In this document: positions 43,713 through 54,063 of the stretch, piece after piece
How positions within the stretch are numbered: position 1 is the stretch's first letter
Layout of the letters: each line of letters begins with the position of its first letter
Source of the DNA: Bradyrhizobium erythrophlei
GTDB taxonomy: Bacteria > Pseudomonadota > Alphaproteobacteria > Rhizobiales > Xanthobacteraceae
Direction: 5' to 3'
Assembly: GCF_900142985.1 (NCBI RefSeq)
Contig: NZ_LT670849.1
Coordinates: 1,054,001-1,118,000, forward strand
DNA: 64,000 nucleotides
Notes under the pieces: model-generated
What the model was told of the DNA's origin: nothing
Database searches by the model: none
What the model saw: the letters and a program-made list of their open reading frames with translations, nothing else
Translations under genes and position numbers: made by a program

Positions 43713-45221
43713 TTACGGCACTTTCGGCCGCACGACCGCCCAGCCGATCCGCAGCGAAGGCTGCCGCCCGTCTACCAGCCGATCGAAAGTCTGTGGCACT
43801 TCAGGCGCAAGACCCGGAAACAGTTTCGCGATGTCCGGTGGCGGCGTGCCGTCAGTGTCGGAAGCACGCCAGACCACGACGCCGCCGGTCTGGTTGAACC
43901 TGTCGAGATTGAGCCACGGTGTCCGCTCGGGTGTCGCGGCGAGAAAAAGATGCGGACGCGTGGGACTCAAGCTGATCAACGTCGCCAATTGCGCATCACC
44001 GCTCACGGCTGAAAGACGCCGGTTGGTTCGCCGCTCGAAACTATCATCGAAGAAGTGCCCGATCGCGGTAGCCGGCAGCGACGTCACCACCTCGCTGCTC
44101 GCAGTCCAGGGAACGAACAATGTTGCCACAATCACTCCGAGCGCCGGCGCAAGGATCATGGCGGCCCAGGCGGTACGCAGGATCTGCTGGCGCCGCAGAT
44201 AGATCAGATCGCCGCACGCAACGATGACCGCAAGCCCCGACATCAGAAGCACGATGCCGGCCCCGCCCACGACGCGATCGAGATCGTAAAGGCCGGAAAT
44301 CAGGCAGCCGGCGAGCGCCGGCGCGAACGCAAAGAAATAGACGAAGTCGCGCGCGGCCGGATCAACCGGTGGGCGGAAGATGACAGGCGCCTCCTCCTGG
44401 GTCCGATCAAACCAGCCGGAGTTGAACGTCGATACGATGGCGATCCCTAATGAGGCCAATAACAGGCCGCCGAGCAGTTCAACCCCGTGCACCGCCCGGC
44501 CGCCCAAATCGGCAACCGCCGGCCAATGCGGGATGACAGGCACATCGGCGCGGATCAGCCAGATCAGATAGGGCAACGACAGCACGGCGATCACGAGAAG
44601 CGCAAACAGCGCGTCAAACGACATCAGCGTTCGCCGGCCGCGTGCGGTCGTCAGCGCAAATCCGACCACGAGTGCCAACAGGATGATCGCGGCGGAGGTC
44701 GTCAGCAGCAGGAGCCCGGCCTCGATCGACCAGGCAAACCAGGCATTGCGCCGGTTCTGGCCGATCAATTGCCAGGAGTGCAACAACAGCAACGCCCAGA
44801 TCGGGCGCGCCAGCACGAGGGGCCCGAACTCAAGACCGGGCGCGCTGAATGCCAGCACCGTCATGGTGAGGAGAACCGCAAGCACCGCTTGCTGCACGCC
44901 AACGGTGGCACGCGCGAGCAGATAAAGGGTCCAGAACGTCGAGATCGAACATATCTGCGCCAGCAGATAGACACCGAACACGTGGTTGCCGGCTGCGCGG
45001 AACGCAATATCGGCGAGCCAAAACGCCAGCGGAGGCCCGAGGTCGGTGCCGACGCGATATTCGCGGCCGAGTGCAATCACCGTCGCGAGATCGCCTGGCG
45101 GGCTGCGGTACACCAATAGCGACACCAGGAGCCACAGCATCGCTTGCAGCACCACCACGAGCCATACGACGAGCTTCGGCCGCGCGCGGATCAGTTCGAT
45201 GACCAGGGAGGTGAAACGCAT
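43713..45221 (-). CDS. GT39-type polytopic glycosyltransferase
   Basis: An inner-membrane protein of 502 aa with about 10-11 hydrophobic helices in the first 400 residues and a periplasmic C-terminal domain of about 110 aa. The arrangement matches the PMT/ArnT-like family (glycosyltransferase 39) that uses polyprenyl-phosphate sugars. The first loop after TM1 contains REYRVGTDLGPPLAFWL, where an acidic residue is expected to be catalytic. The substrate is unknown. It is convergent with the uracil-DNA glycosylase gene (3-base gap). Confidence 0.8.
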   Translation of the reverse strand: MRFTSLVIELIRARPKLVVWLVVVLQAMLWLLVSLLVYRSPPGDLATVIALGREYRVGTDLGPPLAFWLADIAFRAAGNHVFGVYLLAQICSISTFWTLYLLARATVGVQQAVLAVLLTMTVLAFSAPGLEFGPLVLARPIWALLLLHSWQLIGQNRRNAWFAWSIEAGLLLLTTSAAIILLALVVGFALTTARGRRTLMSFDALFALLVIAVLSLPYLIWLIRADVPVIPHWPAVADLGGRAVHGVELLGGLLLASLGIAIVSTFNSGWFDRTQEEAPVIFRPPVDPAARDFVYFFAFAPALAGCLISGLYDLDRVVGGAGIVLLMSGLAVIVACGDLIYLRRQQILRTAWAAMILAPALGVIVATLFVPWTASSEVVTSLPATAIGHFFDDSFERRTNRRLSAVSGDAQLATLISLSPTRPHLFLAATPERTPWLNLDRFNQTGGVVVWRASDTDGTPPPDIAKLFPGLAPEVPQTFDRLVDGRQPSLRIGWAVVRPKVP

Positions 45222-45331
45222 GTGACGGCCCGACTACCTTTGAGCTGACCAAGCTGCGCGACGCCGTTTCACGCCGGTCGAAGGATGGTCTTAAAGTGGG
45301 TCGGGCGCGGAGGCAATGCGTCAGAATTATC

Positions 45332-46081
45332 TTATTCTGCGGCGGAAATCAGCGGAGCCGCTTCAGTCGGATTGAACAGGTCGGCTTCGCGCTCGATCGT
45401 CCAGGGCTGGTGCTTTTCGCGGGCCGCGACGACGGGCGCAAAGAAGCTGCGGTGGTGCGCGGAGGGACCCAGCCGGTCGAGCGCCTCAAGATGCTCCGGC
45501 ACGCCGTAGCCTTTGTGGGACTCAAAGCCGTAGCCCGGGCATTCCTCCGCCAGCGCGCGCATCAGGCGATCGCGCGTCACCTTGGCGATAATAGAGGCCG
45601 CGGCAATCGATACGACGATGCCGTCGCCGCCAATCACGGCGTCGCAGTTGCAGGCCGTGTTGAGCCGGTCGCGTCCGTCGACAAAGACATGCTGCGGCGC
45701 TTCCGGCAAACTCTCGACTGCCCGCTTCAACGCCCATAACGATGCCCGCAAGATATTGTCGCGGTCGATCCGCGCCGGCGAGGCCAAGGCGACCGCAAAC
45801 GAGGCCGTCGCGCAAATCTCTTCGAACAACTCCTCGCGGCGCTCGGCGGTCAACCGCTTGGAATCATCGATACCCTTCGGGATTCGTTTCGGGTCGAGCA
45901 CCACGGCAGCCGCAACGACCGGACCGGCTAGCGGGCCGCGCCCGGCCTCGTCGCAGCCGGCCACCGGCCACACGCCGCGCTTGATCAGCGCGCGCTCACG
46001 GCGAAAGCTCGGCGGCGCGACCGCGATGACGCCCTTCGGCAGGTTTGGTTGTTTTTTCTTCCCGGATTTATCCCGAATCAT
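45332..46081 (-). CDS. rnhB: ribonuclease HII
   Basis: Cleaves RNA in RNA-DNA hybrids and misincorporated ribonucleotides in DNA. The catalytic motif [16 protein letters not shown] is at residues 43-58 (Asp44, Glu45). DDSKRL and a later catalytic Asp in FVDGRDRL follow, with [10 protein letters not shown] near the third motif. At 249 aa it carries a short Lys-rich N-terminal extension. I chose ATG 46081, which gives [11 protein letters not shown]; a reading to 46174 adds 31 residues not expected in the family. Confidence 0.94.
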   Translation of the reverse strand: MIRDKSGKKKQPNLPKGVIAVAPPSFRRERALIKRGVWPVAGCDEAGRGPLAGPVVAAAVVLDPKRIPKGIDDSKRLTAERREELFEEICATASFAVALASPARIDRDNILRASLWALKRAVESLPEAPQHVFVDGRDRLNTACNCDAVIGGDGIVVSIAAASIIAKVTRDRLMRALAEECPGYGFESHKGYGVPEHLEALDRLGPSAHHRSFFAPVVAAREKHQPWTIEREADLFNPTEAAPLISAAE

Positions 46082-46177
46082 GCCGGGATGGTGCGCAAGG
46101 CCGAGAAGGCACGCAACCGGAACTTTTGCGCGATGCGCGCCTTTCACCGCTCTCAACAGCAGCTCAACGCGCAACTC

Positions 46178-46624
46178 TCAATCCGGCAGATGCACGCGGC
46201 GATCTTCCCCGACCTCAATGTTCGGCGCGACCACCGCTTCCCATGGATGCCCGTCGGGATCGGTGAAATATCCGGAATAGCCGCCATAATCGGTCATATG
46301 GGAAGGCTTCAATCGCTGCGCGCCTTTCGAGACCGCAAATTCGATCACCTCGTCGACTTCTTTGGCGGAACGGCAGTTCCACGCCAGCGTCATACCGCGA
46401 AAAGCACCGGGCCTTGGCTGATCCGGCAAGGTTGCGTCCTGCGCCAGTTGGTCCCACGGAAACAGCCCGATCACGGTTGCGCCGGTGTCGAAGAACGCAA
46501 CTACCTCTCCGGTTGCATGCATCTTCCGGACAAAGCCAAGCGCTTCATAGAAGGTAATGCTCCGGCGCATATCGGAAACGCCGAGGGTAATGACTGTCAG
46601 TCTTGGAACCGGCGGCTTGGGCAT
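46178..46624 (-). CDS. VOC-family (glyoxalase fold) protein
   Basis: A 148-aa protein of the vicinal oxygen chelate superfamily. TVITLGVSDMRRSITFYEAL opens the first beta-alpha-beta-beta unit. TLAWNCRSAKEVDEVIEFA and YFTDPDGHPWEAV form the second, with the final Glu a potential metal ligand. The reaction is unknown; the superfamily covers dioxygenases, glyoxalases and resistance proteins. ATG 46624 is chosen because AAGGAGCG lies 7 bases upstream; an in-frame start 15 bases further up has no such site. It follows the radical SAM gene on the same strand (23-base gap). Confidence 0.88.
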   Translation of the reverse strand: MPKPPVPRLTVITLGVSDMRRSITFYEALGFVRKMHATGEVVAFFDTGATVIGLFPWDQLAQDATLPDQPRPGAFRGMTLAWNCRSAKEVDEVIEFAVSKGAQRLKPSHMTDYGGYSGYFTDPDGHPWEAVVAPNIEVGEDRRVHLPD

Positions 46625-46647
46625 CGAACGCTCCTTCACACAGAACT

Positions 46648-47811
46648 TCAGAACAGGCTGAGCTGCTGCCCGCTTCGCTTGGGCTTGGCGAAATGATCCG
46701 TGGTCAATTTGGACCGGCGCTTATTGAGCCCCAGCTTGTCGCAGGCGATCTCGAACCTGCGCCCGATCATCCAGGCCATCGGACCTGTGCCCTTCATCCG
46801 CGTGCCCCATTGCGAGTCATAATCGCGGCCGCCGCGCATGTCGCGGATCAAGGTGAAGACGTGACGGTAGCGATCGGGATAATTCGCCATCAGCCACTCG
46901 CGGAAGAGATCGCGCACTTCAAGCGGCAGGCGAAGCAGCACGTAACTCGCTTCCTTTACGCCGGCATGCGCCGCCGCATCCAGAATGCGCTCGATCTCGC
47001 TGTCGTTGAGTGCGGGAATGACCGGCGCGACCATCACGGTCGTCGGAATTCCCGCCTCCGACAATCGCCGCAGCGCCTCAAGCCGTTTCGGCGGCGCGGA
47101 AGCGCGCGGCTCCATGGTCCGCGCCAGCCGCGGATCGAGCGTCGTCACCGAAATTGCGACCTTGGCAAGATTGCGCTTGGCCATCCGCGACAGGATGTCG
47201 ATGTCGCGCGTCACCAGCGCCGATTTGGTCACGATGCCGACCGGATGCGAGGCGCGGTCCAGCACTTCGAGAATGCCGCGCATGATCTTGTGATCGCGCT
47301 CGATCGGCTGATACGGATCGGTATTGGTGCCGATCGCGATCATGCGCGGTTCGTAATGCTCCGCCGCCAGTTCCTTTTCCAGAAGCTGTGGCGCGTCGGG
47401 CTTGGCGAGCAGCTTCGTTTCGAAGTCGAGCCCCGGCGACATTCCGAGAAAAGCATGGGTCGGCCGAGCGAAGCAGTACACGCAGCCGTGCTCGCAACCC
47501 CGGTACGGATTGATCGAGCGATCGAAGCCGATATCGGGGGAATCGTTACGCGCAATGACCTTGCGCGACGTATCGAGCGTTACCGTCGTCTTGAACGGCG
47601 GAAGATCCTCAAGGCTCTGCCAGCCGTCATCGAACGCAACCTTCGCCTCGGCCTCATAGCGGCCAGTGGCGTTGGATTGCGCGCCCCGGCCTCGCCGCCG
47701 CTCGCGATCGATGGCGACTGCAAGCTCCGGCAAATCGGAAGGCGCACCCGCCGGTTTGGAGGGCGCCTTGACCGGCGGGTGCTTGAGCGCATGTGAGGAT
47801 GCTCTGCTCAT
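46648..47811 (-). CDS. PA0069-type radical SAM protein
   Basis: A radical S-adenosylmethionine protein of the group named after Pseudomonas PA0069 (also Rv2578c-like). The cluster motif C-x3-C-x2-C is Cys106, Cys110 and Cys113 in YRGCEHGCVYCFARP. The next parts (IGTNTDPYQPIE, SVTTLDPRLART, ILDAAAHAGVKEASYVLLRL) match the TIM-barrel core. It is related in part to spore photoproduct lyase-like proteins; its substrate is unknown. At 387 aa it is typical. It is divergent from the GT2-like gene, sharing the 178-base spacer, and is followed by the VOC gene. Confidence 0.92.
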   Translation of the reverse strand: MSRASSHALKHPPVKAPSKPAGAPSDLPELAVAIDRERRRGRGAQSNATGRYEAEAKVAFDDGWQSLEDLPPFKTTVTLDTSRKVIARNDSPDIGFDRSINPYRGCEHGCVYCFARPTHAFLGMSPGLDFETKLLAKPDAPQLLEKELAAEHYEPRMIAIGTNTDPYQPIERDHKIMRGILEVLDRASHPVGIVTKSALVTRDIDILSRMAKRNLAKVAISVTTLDPRLARTMEPRASAPPKRLEALRRLSEAGIPTTVMVAPVIPALNDSEIERILDAAAHAGVKEASYVLLRLPLEVRDLFREWLMANYPDRYRHVFTLIRDMRGGRDYDSQWGTRMKGTGPMAWMIGRRFEIACDKLGLNKRRSKLTTDHFAKPKRSGQQLSLF

Positions 47812-47989
47812 GGTTCGAAGATAACACGGAACGAGAACAAATCAAGAACATGATTGGCCGATCCACAAAACAAATATCCGATGAGGTGGCTCGGCCTCAG
47901 CTCCGCTGCCGCCGCAAAAAGCCGAGCGGCTACGGATGCTTTGAATATGACAAGGTGATAACGGTTCCTCGCTTTGGACCGTTGAGAAC

Positions 47990-48559
47990 ATGCTGAGCGT
48001 CATTATTCCGACCGAAGGGGCCGAACATCCGGCCGTCGCCACCTTGGCTGCGCTGGTGCCGGGCGCCGCCACGGGCGTTATTCGCGAGGTGTTGCTGGTC
48101 GATCGCGGCGATAACGGCGTGATCGAACGGGTTGCCGATGTCGCGGGCTGCCAGTTCCTGCCGTTCAATGGACCCCGCGCAGCAGCATTGGCGGAAGGGG
48201 CGCATCAGGCGCGCTCGCCCTGGCTGATGTTCCTTCATGCGGGCGCGGTGCTCGATCACGGCTGGATCGATGAGACCATGCAATTCATCCAGCGTGTTTC
48301 GGACGGCGACCGTCCCCGCGCCGCCGTGTTCCGGTACGCGCGCTCGCCCTATTCCGATTTCACCTGGCGCGACCGCGCAAGATCCGTCGCGCGGGTGATT
48401 GCAGGCCCGTTCGCCGACCAGGGGCTATTGATTGCGCGCGACCACTATGAGCGACTCGGCGGCCACGTGCCCAATGCCGCCCGCGCCGAAGCGCGGTTGC
48501 TGCGCCGGCTTGGCCGATCGTCGCTGACCCTGTTGCATAGCCGGATCGTCACGGTCTGA
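47990..48559 (+). CDS. glycosyltransferase 2-like protein
   Basis: A short glycosyltransferase-like protein (189 aa). MLSVIIPTEG begins the nucleotide-sugar fold. REVLLVDRGD and PWLMFLHAGAVLDHGW hold acidic residues that would correspond to the DxD region, though His-Ala-Gly replaces a clean DxD. QGLLIARDHYERLGG is typical of family 2 relatives. No membrane helix. The acceptor is unknown and activity is unproven, given the altered motif. The gene ends 10 bases before the palindromic operator of the next gene. Confidence 0.75.
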   Translation: MLSVIIPTEGAEHPAVATLAALVPGAATGVIREVLLVDRGDNGVIERVADVAGCQFLPFNGPRAAALAEGAHQARSPWLMFLHAGAVLDHGWIDETMQFIQRVSDGDRPRAAVFRYARSPYSDFTWRDRARSVARVIAGPFADQGLLIARDHYERLGGHVPNAARAEARLLRRLGRSSLTLLHSRIVTV

Positions 48560-48568
48560 CGCCATATA

Positions 48569-48604
48569 CTTGCCAAAGTCAAATAACTATTTGACGATGG
48601 CAAG
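48569..48604. promoter_or_regulatory. 36-bp perfect inverted repeat, MarR-type operator
   Basis: Two nested inverted repeats: CTTGCCA (48569-48575) with TGGCAAG (48598-48604), and GTCAAATA (48578-48585) with TATTTGAC (48588-48595). The AA/GA positions between them do not pair. The inner 18 bp (GTCAAATAACTATTTGAC) is the size bound by MarR dimers. It ends 14 bases before the MarR-GNAT start codon, so bound protein would block that promoter. Confidence 0.75.
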
Positions 48605-48618
48605 TATTGAGGTGCGCC

Positions 48619-49563
48619 ATGCTTTCAGACGAACAGAAGCGGATATCGGCGGTTCGCGCCTTCAACCGCTTTTACACCCGCCAGCCTGGCGTGCTCGGGC
48701 AGCGGCTTCTCGAAAGCCCGTTCTCGCTGAGCGAAGAGCGGGTGCTGTACGAACTCGCGCAGCGGGATGGTGCGGCAGCCAAGGAGATCGGGATAGAACT
48801 CGATCTCGACACCGGCTATCTCAGCCGCATCGTCCAGAAATTCGACGATGACGGCCTGATCACCCGCAAGCCATTGCCCGCGGACCGCCGACAGCATCAA
48901 CTCAACCTGACCGCCAAGGGACGTCAGGCCTTTGCGAAACTCGACCGAAGTTCGCACGAAGAGGTCGCAAAGATGCTGCGCCGTTTGTCGGACACAGATC
49001 GGCGACGCCTCACCGCCGCGATGGCAACGATCGAAGATCTGTTCGGTGCGGGGCATGCATCGAAGCCCGCAATCCTGCGTGAACCTCGACCCGGCGACAT
49101 GGGCTGGGTGGTGCAAAGCCACGGCGCGCAATATGCCAGCGAATATGGCTTCGATTGCTCTTTCGAAGCGCTGGTCGCTGAAATCGCCGCCCAATTCCTG
49201 CGCTCCTTCGATGCCTCGCGCGAGCGCTGCTGGATCGCCGAAATCAACGGCGCGCCGGTCGGATCGGTCTTCCTGGTGCGGCACGACGACGAGGTCGCCA
49301 AATTGCGTCTGCTTCTGGTTGAGTCGGCCGGACGCGGTCAGGGCCTGGGCAAGCGGCTGGTCAGCGAGTGCATTGCCTTTGCGCGCGCCTGCGGCTATCG
49401 CAAGATCACGCTCTGGACCCAAAGCATTCTGACGCCGGCCCGCAAAATCTATCAGGACGCAGGCTTTGTGCTGGTGGCAACCGAACCGCATCGAAGTTTC
49501 GGACAAAGCCTGATCGGCGAAACCTGGGAGATGAAACTCTGGTGCCCCTTCCCGCTCGAATGA
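48619..49563 (+). CDS. MarR-family regulator fused to GNAT acetyltransferase
   Basis: A two-domain protein of 314 aa. Residues 1-145 are a winged-helix MarR domain: the recognition region is about 55-85 (AKEIGIELDLDTGYLSRIVQ), and the wing follows (ITRKPLPADRRQHQLNLTAKG). Residues 155-312 are a GNAT N-acetyltransferase with the acetyl-CoA loop RGQGLGKR at 239-246 and LYxxAGF-like YQDAGFVLV. Such fusions are known, but their signals and substrates are mostly undefined. A perfect palindrome (48569-48604) just upstream suggests self-repression. ATG 48619 follows GAGGTGC. The next gene overlaps it by 4 bases (ATGA). Confidence 0.93.
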   Translation: MLSDEQKRISAVRAFNRFYTRQPGVLGQRLLESPFSLSEERVLYELAQRDGAAAKEIGIELDLDTGYLSRIVQKFDDDGLITRKPLPADRRQHQLNLTAKGRQAFAKLDRSSHEEVAKMLRRLSDTDRRRLTAAMATIEDLFGAGHASKPAILREPRPGDMGWVVQSHGAQYASEYGFDCSFEALVAEIAAQFLRSFDASRERCWIAEINGAPVGSVFLVRHDDEVAKLRLLLVESAGRGQGLGKRLVSECIAFARACGYRKITLWTQSILTPARKIYQDAGFVLVATEPHRSFGQSLIGETWEMKLWCPFPLE

Positions 49564-50327
49564 TAATCGCAGTCATTATCCTGCTTGCTGCGCAGGCCGC
49601 AAACGCCGCCGATGTCCATGTGATGATCTCGTCCGGTTTTCACGGCGCCTACTCCGAATTGGCTCCGGCTTTCGAGCGCGCGACTGGAAATCATCTGATC
49701 ACGACGCGCGGACCGTCGATGGGAGATTCGCCCGAGGCAATCCCGGCGCGGCTTTCGCGTGGCGAGAGCGCCGATGTCGTGATCCTCGACGGCGGCGCCG
49801 CTGACGAACTCGGCAAGCGCGGTCTCGTGCAAGCCGATAGCAAGGTCGAACTGGCGCGTTCGCTGATCGGCATGGTGGTGCGCGAAGGAGCGCAAAAGCC
49901 GGACATCGCAAGCGTCGACGCGCTTCGGAACGCTTTGCTTGCGGCCAGATCGATCGCCTATTCGGACAGCGGCAGCGGCACGTATCTGTCGACGGTTTTG
50001 TTCGAGAAGCTCGGCATCGCAGACCAGATCGCGGCCAAGAGCCGGAAGGTGCGCGGACCGCCGTCCGGCGAGCCGGTCGCGGCCGTGGTTGCGCGCGGCG
50101 AGGCGGAAATCGGCTTCCAGCAGGTGGCCGAGCTGATCCATGTTCCCGGTGTCACGCTCGTCGGCGCGCTGCCGGCCGAAGTGCAGCCGAACTTTTCCTT
50201 TGCCGGCGTGCTCACCAAGGCGCCGCACGAGGCGGAGGCCGCACGCGCACTGCTGCTTTTTCTGTCGTCCCGGGAGGCTGCCGCCGCCGTCACGAAGGCT
50301 GGACTGAAGCCGCCGTCGGATCGTTAG
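49560..50327 (+). CDS. ModA-like periplasmic substrate-binding protein
   Basis: A type II periplasmic binding protein (255 aa). The signal peptide is IIAVIILLAAQAANAA (residues 2-17). HVMISSGFHGAYSELAPAFE, then IPARLSRGESADVVILDGGA, then AYSDSGSGTYLSTVLFEKLG resemble ModA-like or phosphate-binding-like proteins. The oxyanion cannot be named. No ABC permease or ATPase gene lies nearby. ATG 49560 overlaps the stop of the MarR-GNAT gene, indicating co-translation and probably shared control by its operator; GTG 49542 is an alternative start. The 3' end overlaps the convergent PilZ gene by 38 bases. Confidence 0.85.
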   Translation: MIIAVIILLAAQAANAADVHVMISSGFHGAYSELAPAFERATGNHLITTRGPSMGDSPEAIPARLSRGESADVVILDGGAADELGKRGLVQADSKVELARSLIGMVVREGAQKPDIASVDALRNALLAARSIAYSDSGSGTYLSTVLFEKLGIADQIAAKSRKVRGPPSGEPVAAVVARGEAEIGFQQVAELIHVPGVTLVGALPAEVQPNFSFAGVLTKAPHEAEAARALLLFLSSREAAAAVTKAGLKPPSDR

Positions 50328-50622
50328 CCTGCTCGACGACGACGGGCAGCAGCGTGACAAACTTGACGCCGTAAGTGCGTCCGCGACGCCAGACCACCTC
50401 GCACAGCTCTCGCTTGTGGTGTCCTTTGACGAGCGTCAACTCGAACCGGTCCCTAACATCCATCGCATCGTCGGTCGCGATGCGGGCGCCGCCCGACGAA
50501 AGGTCGAGAACGTGGCACTCGTATTCGGTCACGCCATTGTCGGCCGAAATCCAGGCCACCCGCCGGTGCAGTTGCCGGCGCGGCTCGCGCTTGATCAAGT
50601 TCCTCGGCTCAACAACACTCAT
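50290..50622 (-). CDS. PilZ-domain protein
   Basis: A cyclic di-GMP receptor domain alone (110 aa). The binding motifs are RRQLHRR (RxxxR) near residue 16 and DLSSGGARI (D/NxSxxG) near residue 42, followed by beta strands (RFELTLV, LCEVVWRR, YGVKFV). Single-domain PilZ proteins control motility or polysaccharide output. The c-di-GMP enzyme at 10577 could supply its ligand in the same cell. ATG 50622 is chosen; an upstream in-frame start at 50661 adds a tail without motif. The 3' end overlaps the convergent ModA-like gene. Confidence 0.9.
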   Translation of the reverse strand: MSVVEPRNLIKREPRRQLHRRVAWISADNGVTEYECHVLDLSSGGARIATDDAMDVRDRFELTLVKGHHKRELCEVVWRRGRTYGVKFVTLLPVVVEQANDPTAASVQPS

Positions 50623-50761
50623 TAAGATCACCGGTCGTTGCACGGCTGACCGCCACGGCAATTGTCGAGGCTTTCCTGAATCTGACGGCCACCTCGTAAG
50701 GTTTCGTTAGGACATTATTTTGGAATTTAGACGTTAACCGTCGGCGCGTGCGGTAGCCGGA

Positions 50762-51325
50762 TCAGGCCGAGGCTCCCTTCGCCTTCGGCCGGCGCAAATG
50801 CTCATCCAGCCGCGGCATGATCTCGACGAAGTTGCAGGGCCGCGTCCGATAGTCGAGCTGTGCGGCAAGAATCCCGTCCCAACCGTCACGGCAGGCGCCC
50901 GGCGATCCCGGCAGGCAGAAGATAAAGGTCGCACCCGCCACGCCCGCCGTCGCGCGGCTCTGGATCGTCGAGGTGCCGATCTTGGCGTGGCTCAACATGT
51001 GAAAGGCGATCGAAAAGCCGTCCATCCGCTTTTCGAACAAAGGCTCGATCGCCTCCGGCGTCACGTCGCGGCCGGTGAAGCCGGTGCCGCCCGTGGTGAT
51101 GATGGCGTCGACCCCCTCATCCGCGATCCATCGTCTGATGACAACGCGGATCGCATCGACGTCGTCGACGATGATCTCGCGCGCGGCGAGGCGATGGCCC
51201 GCCGCCACGATCCGCTCCGCCAGCGTCGCGCCCGATTTATCGTCGGCGAGCGAGCGCGTGTCCGAGATCGTCAACACCGCGATATTGAGCGGCACGAACT
51301 TTTTGGTTTCGTCGGTCGAGCTCAT
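50762..51325 (-). CDS. moaB: molybdopterin adenylyltransferase-type protein MoaB
   Basis: Molybdenum cofactor biosynthesis protein of the MoaB/MogA fold. IAVLTISDTRSLADDKSG (residues 15-32) and ITTGGTGFTGRDVTPEAI (about 80-97) are the diagnostic loops. A later GSPGACRDGW is the family's third block. It adenylylates molybdopterin or acts in that step. At 187 aa it is normal. The next gene upstream on the same strand (17 bases away) encodes a zinc protease. Confidence 0.94.
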   Translation of the reverse strand: MSSTDETKKFVPLNIAVLTISDTRSLADDKSGATLAERIVAAGHRLAAREIIVDDVDAIRVVIRRWIADEGVDAIITTGGTGFTGRDVTPEAIEPLFEKRMDGFSIAFHMLSHAKIGTSTIQSRATAGVAGATFIFCLPGSPGACRDGWDGILAAQLDYRTRPCNFVEIMPRLDEHLRRPKAKGASA

Positions 51326-51342
51326 GTGAGGTCAGACAATCC

Positions 51343-52290
51343 TTACAGCGACGCAGCACTAAACGTATCACACGCCTTGAGTGTTCCCTGCTGATAGCCG
51401 GTCATGAACCAGCGCTTGCGCTGTTCCGCCGAGCCGTGCGTGAACGAATCCGGCACCACGCGCCCGGTCGCCTGCCGCTGCAACGTGTCGTCGCCGATGG
51501 CGGATGCGGTCGCGAGCGCGCCGTCGATATCACCCGGCTCGATGAAGCCCGGACGCTTCTTCTCTTCGCGATTGACCCAGATGCCGGAAAGACAATCCGC
51601 CTGCAATTCCACCCTCACCTGAAGCGCATTGGCCGCCGCCTTGCTGCCCGCGGCCTGCTGCTGCGCCGTCACCTTCGGCAGAATGCCGAGCAGGTTCTGG
51701 ATATGATGTCCGGCCTCATGCGCAATGATATAGGCCGCGGTGAACTTGCAGGCCGAGCCCTGACAGCCATGGAATCGGGTTTCGACTTCGCGGAAGAAGC
51801 CGGTATCGAGATAGATCTGCCGGTCGGGCGGACAATAGAATGGCCCCATCGCCGACTGCGCCATGCCGCAACGACCGCCATTGGTCGCGTTGCGGAACAG
51901 CACGATGCGCGGGCCGGTGTAGCTTTGGCCGGCCGCCTGGAAAATCTCGCTCCAGCGATCGTCGATCTCGCCGAGAATGCCGGCGATCATGCTGCCCATC
52001 TCGTCGGTCGGAGCCCCTTTCTTGACGGGGCCCGGCCGCCGGTCGGTCTGGTAGGTCGATGTCTGGCTGCTGCCGCCGCCGGTGAGGATCTCCGCCCCGC
52101 CGATCAGGATGCGCGGGTCGATGCCGAAGGCATAGCCAACCAGGCCGAGCACGATGATGGTGCCGATGCCGAGCCCGCCGCCTCCGCCCATCGGCAGCCC
52201 GAAGCCGCCGCCACCGCCACCAATACCACCGCCGCTGTCGTCGCGACGGTCGTCGATGTCGTCGCTGCGGCGAAAATCATCGTAACGCAT
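51343..52290 (-). CDS. YpfJ-type putative neutral zinc metallopeptidase
   Basis: A predicted membrane-anchored zinc protease (315 aa). The N-terminal 40 residues are Asp/Arg and Gly-rich (GGGIGGGGGGFG), followed by one helix (LGIGTIIVLGLVGYAFGI). The catalytic motif HEAGHH is near residue 190 (AAYIIAHEAGHHIQNLLG), within the HExxH pattern, and a Glu downstream (VELQADCLSGIW) would be the third ligand. This matches YpfJ/PF04228. ATG 52290 is chosen with GAGGAAAT upstream; the reading to 52428 is not supported by a ribosome site. It is divergent from ccrM. Confidence 0.93.
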   Translation of the reverse strand: MRYDDFRRSDDIDDRRDDSGGGIGGGGGGFGLPMGGGGGLGIGTIIVLGLVGYAFGIDPRILIGGAEILTGGGSSQTSTYQTDRRPGPVKKGAPTDEMGSMIAGILGEIDDRWSEIFQAAGQSYTGPRIVLFRNATNGGRCGMAQSAMGPFYCPPDRQIYLDTGFFREVETRFHGCQGSACKFTAAYIIAHEAGHHIQNLLGILPKVTAQQQAAGSKAAANALQVRVELQADCLSGIWVNREEKKRPGFIEPGDIDGALATASAIGDDTLQRQATGRVVPDSFTHGSAEQRKRWFMTGYQQGTLKACDTFSAASL

Positions 52291-53805
<1,515 letters not shown>

Positions 53806-53849
53806 GCTTCATCTTTCATCTTCAGATGTCAAACAGCTAAGTATCCGGG

Positions 53850-53988
53850 CCTCATGGTTCGAGACGCCGCTTCGCGGCTCCTCACCATGAGGGTTTCGAA
53901 CCGTGTGCCCTACCCTCGTTCTTTCGAGCGGCGCAATCCGTCCTCATCCTGAGGAGCCCGCCGCAGGCGGGCGTCTCGAAGGATCGAG
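53850..53988. repeat. Two oppositely oriented palindromes (GAGACGCC family)
   Basis: Hairpin one (53850-53892) has arms CCTCATGGT/ACCATGAGG around a GCCGC-TTC-GCGGC core. Hairpin two (53943-53988) has arms CTCATCCT/AGGATCGAG around GCCCGCC-GCA-GGCGGGC. Each contains TCGAGACGCC and GGCTCCTC on opposite strands, so the copies are inverted relative to each other. GGT/ACC in one replaces CCT/AGG in the other, a compensatory change. Confidence 0.7.
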
Positions 53989-54063
53989 AGGACGCGCCTC
54001 CGCGTCCCCGCGACGCCATTCGCCCGAGCTTTGCCCAATAGATCGTCCCTCCGGAAACAGAGG

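Noticed and set aside
46603..47796. 397-codon open frame opposite the radical SAM gene
   Set aside because: Shadow; the CxxxCxxC motif lies on the other strand.
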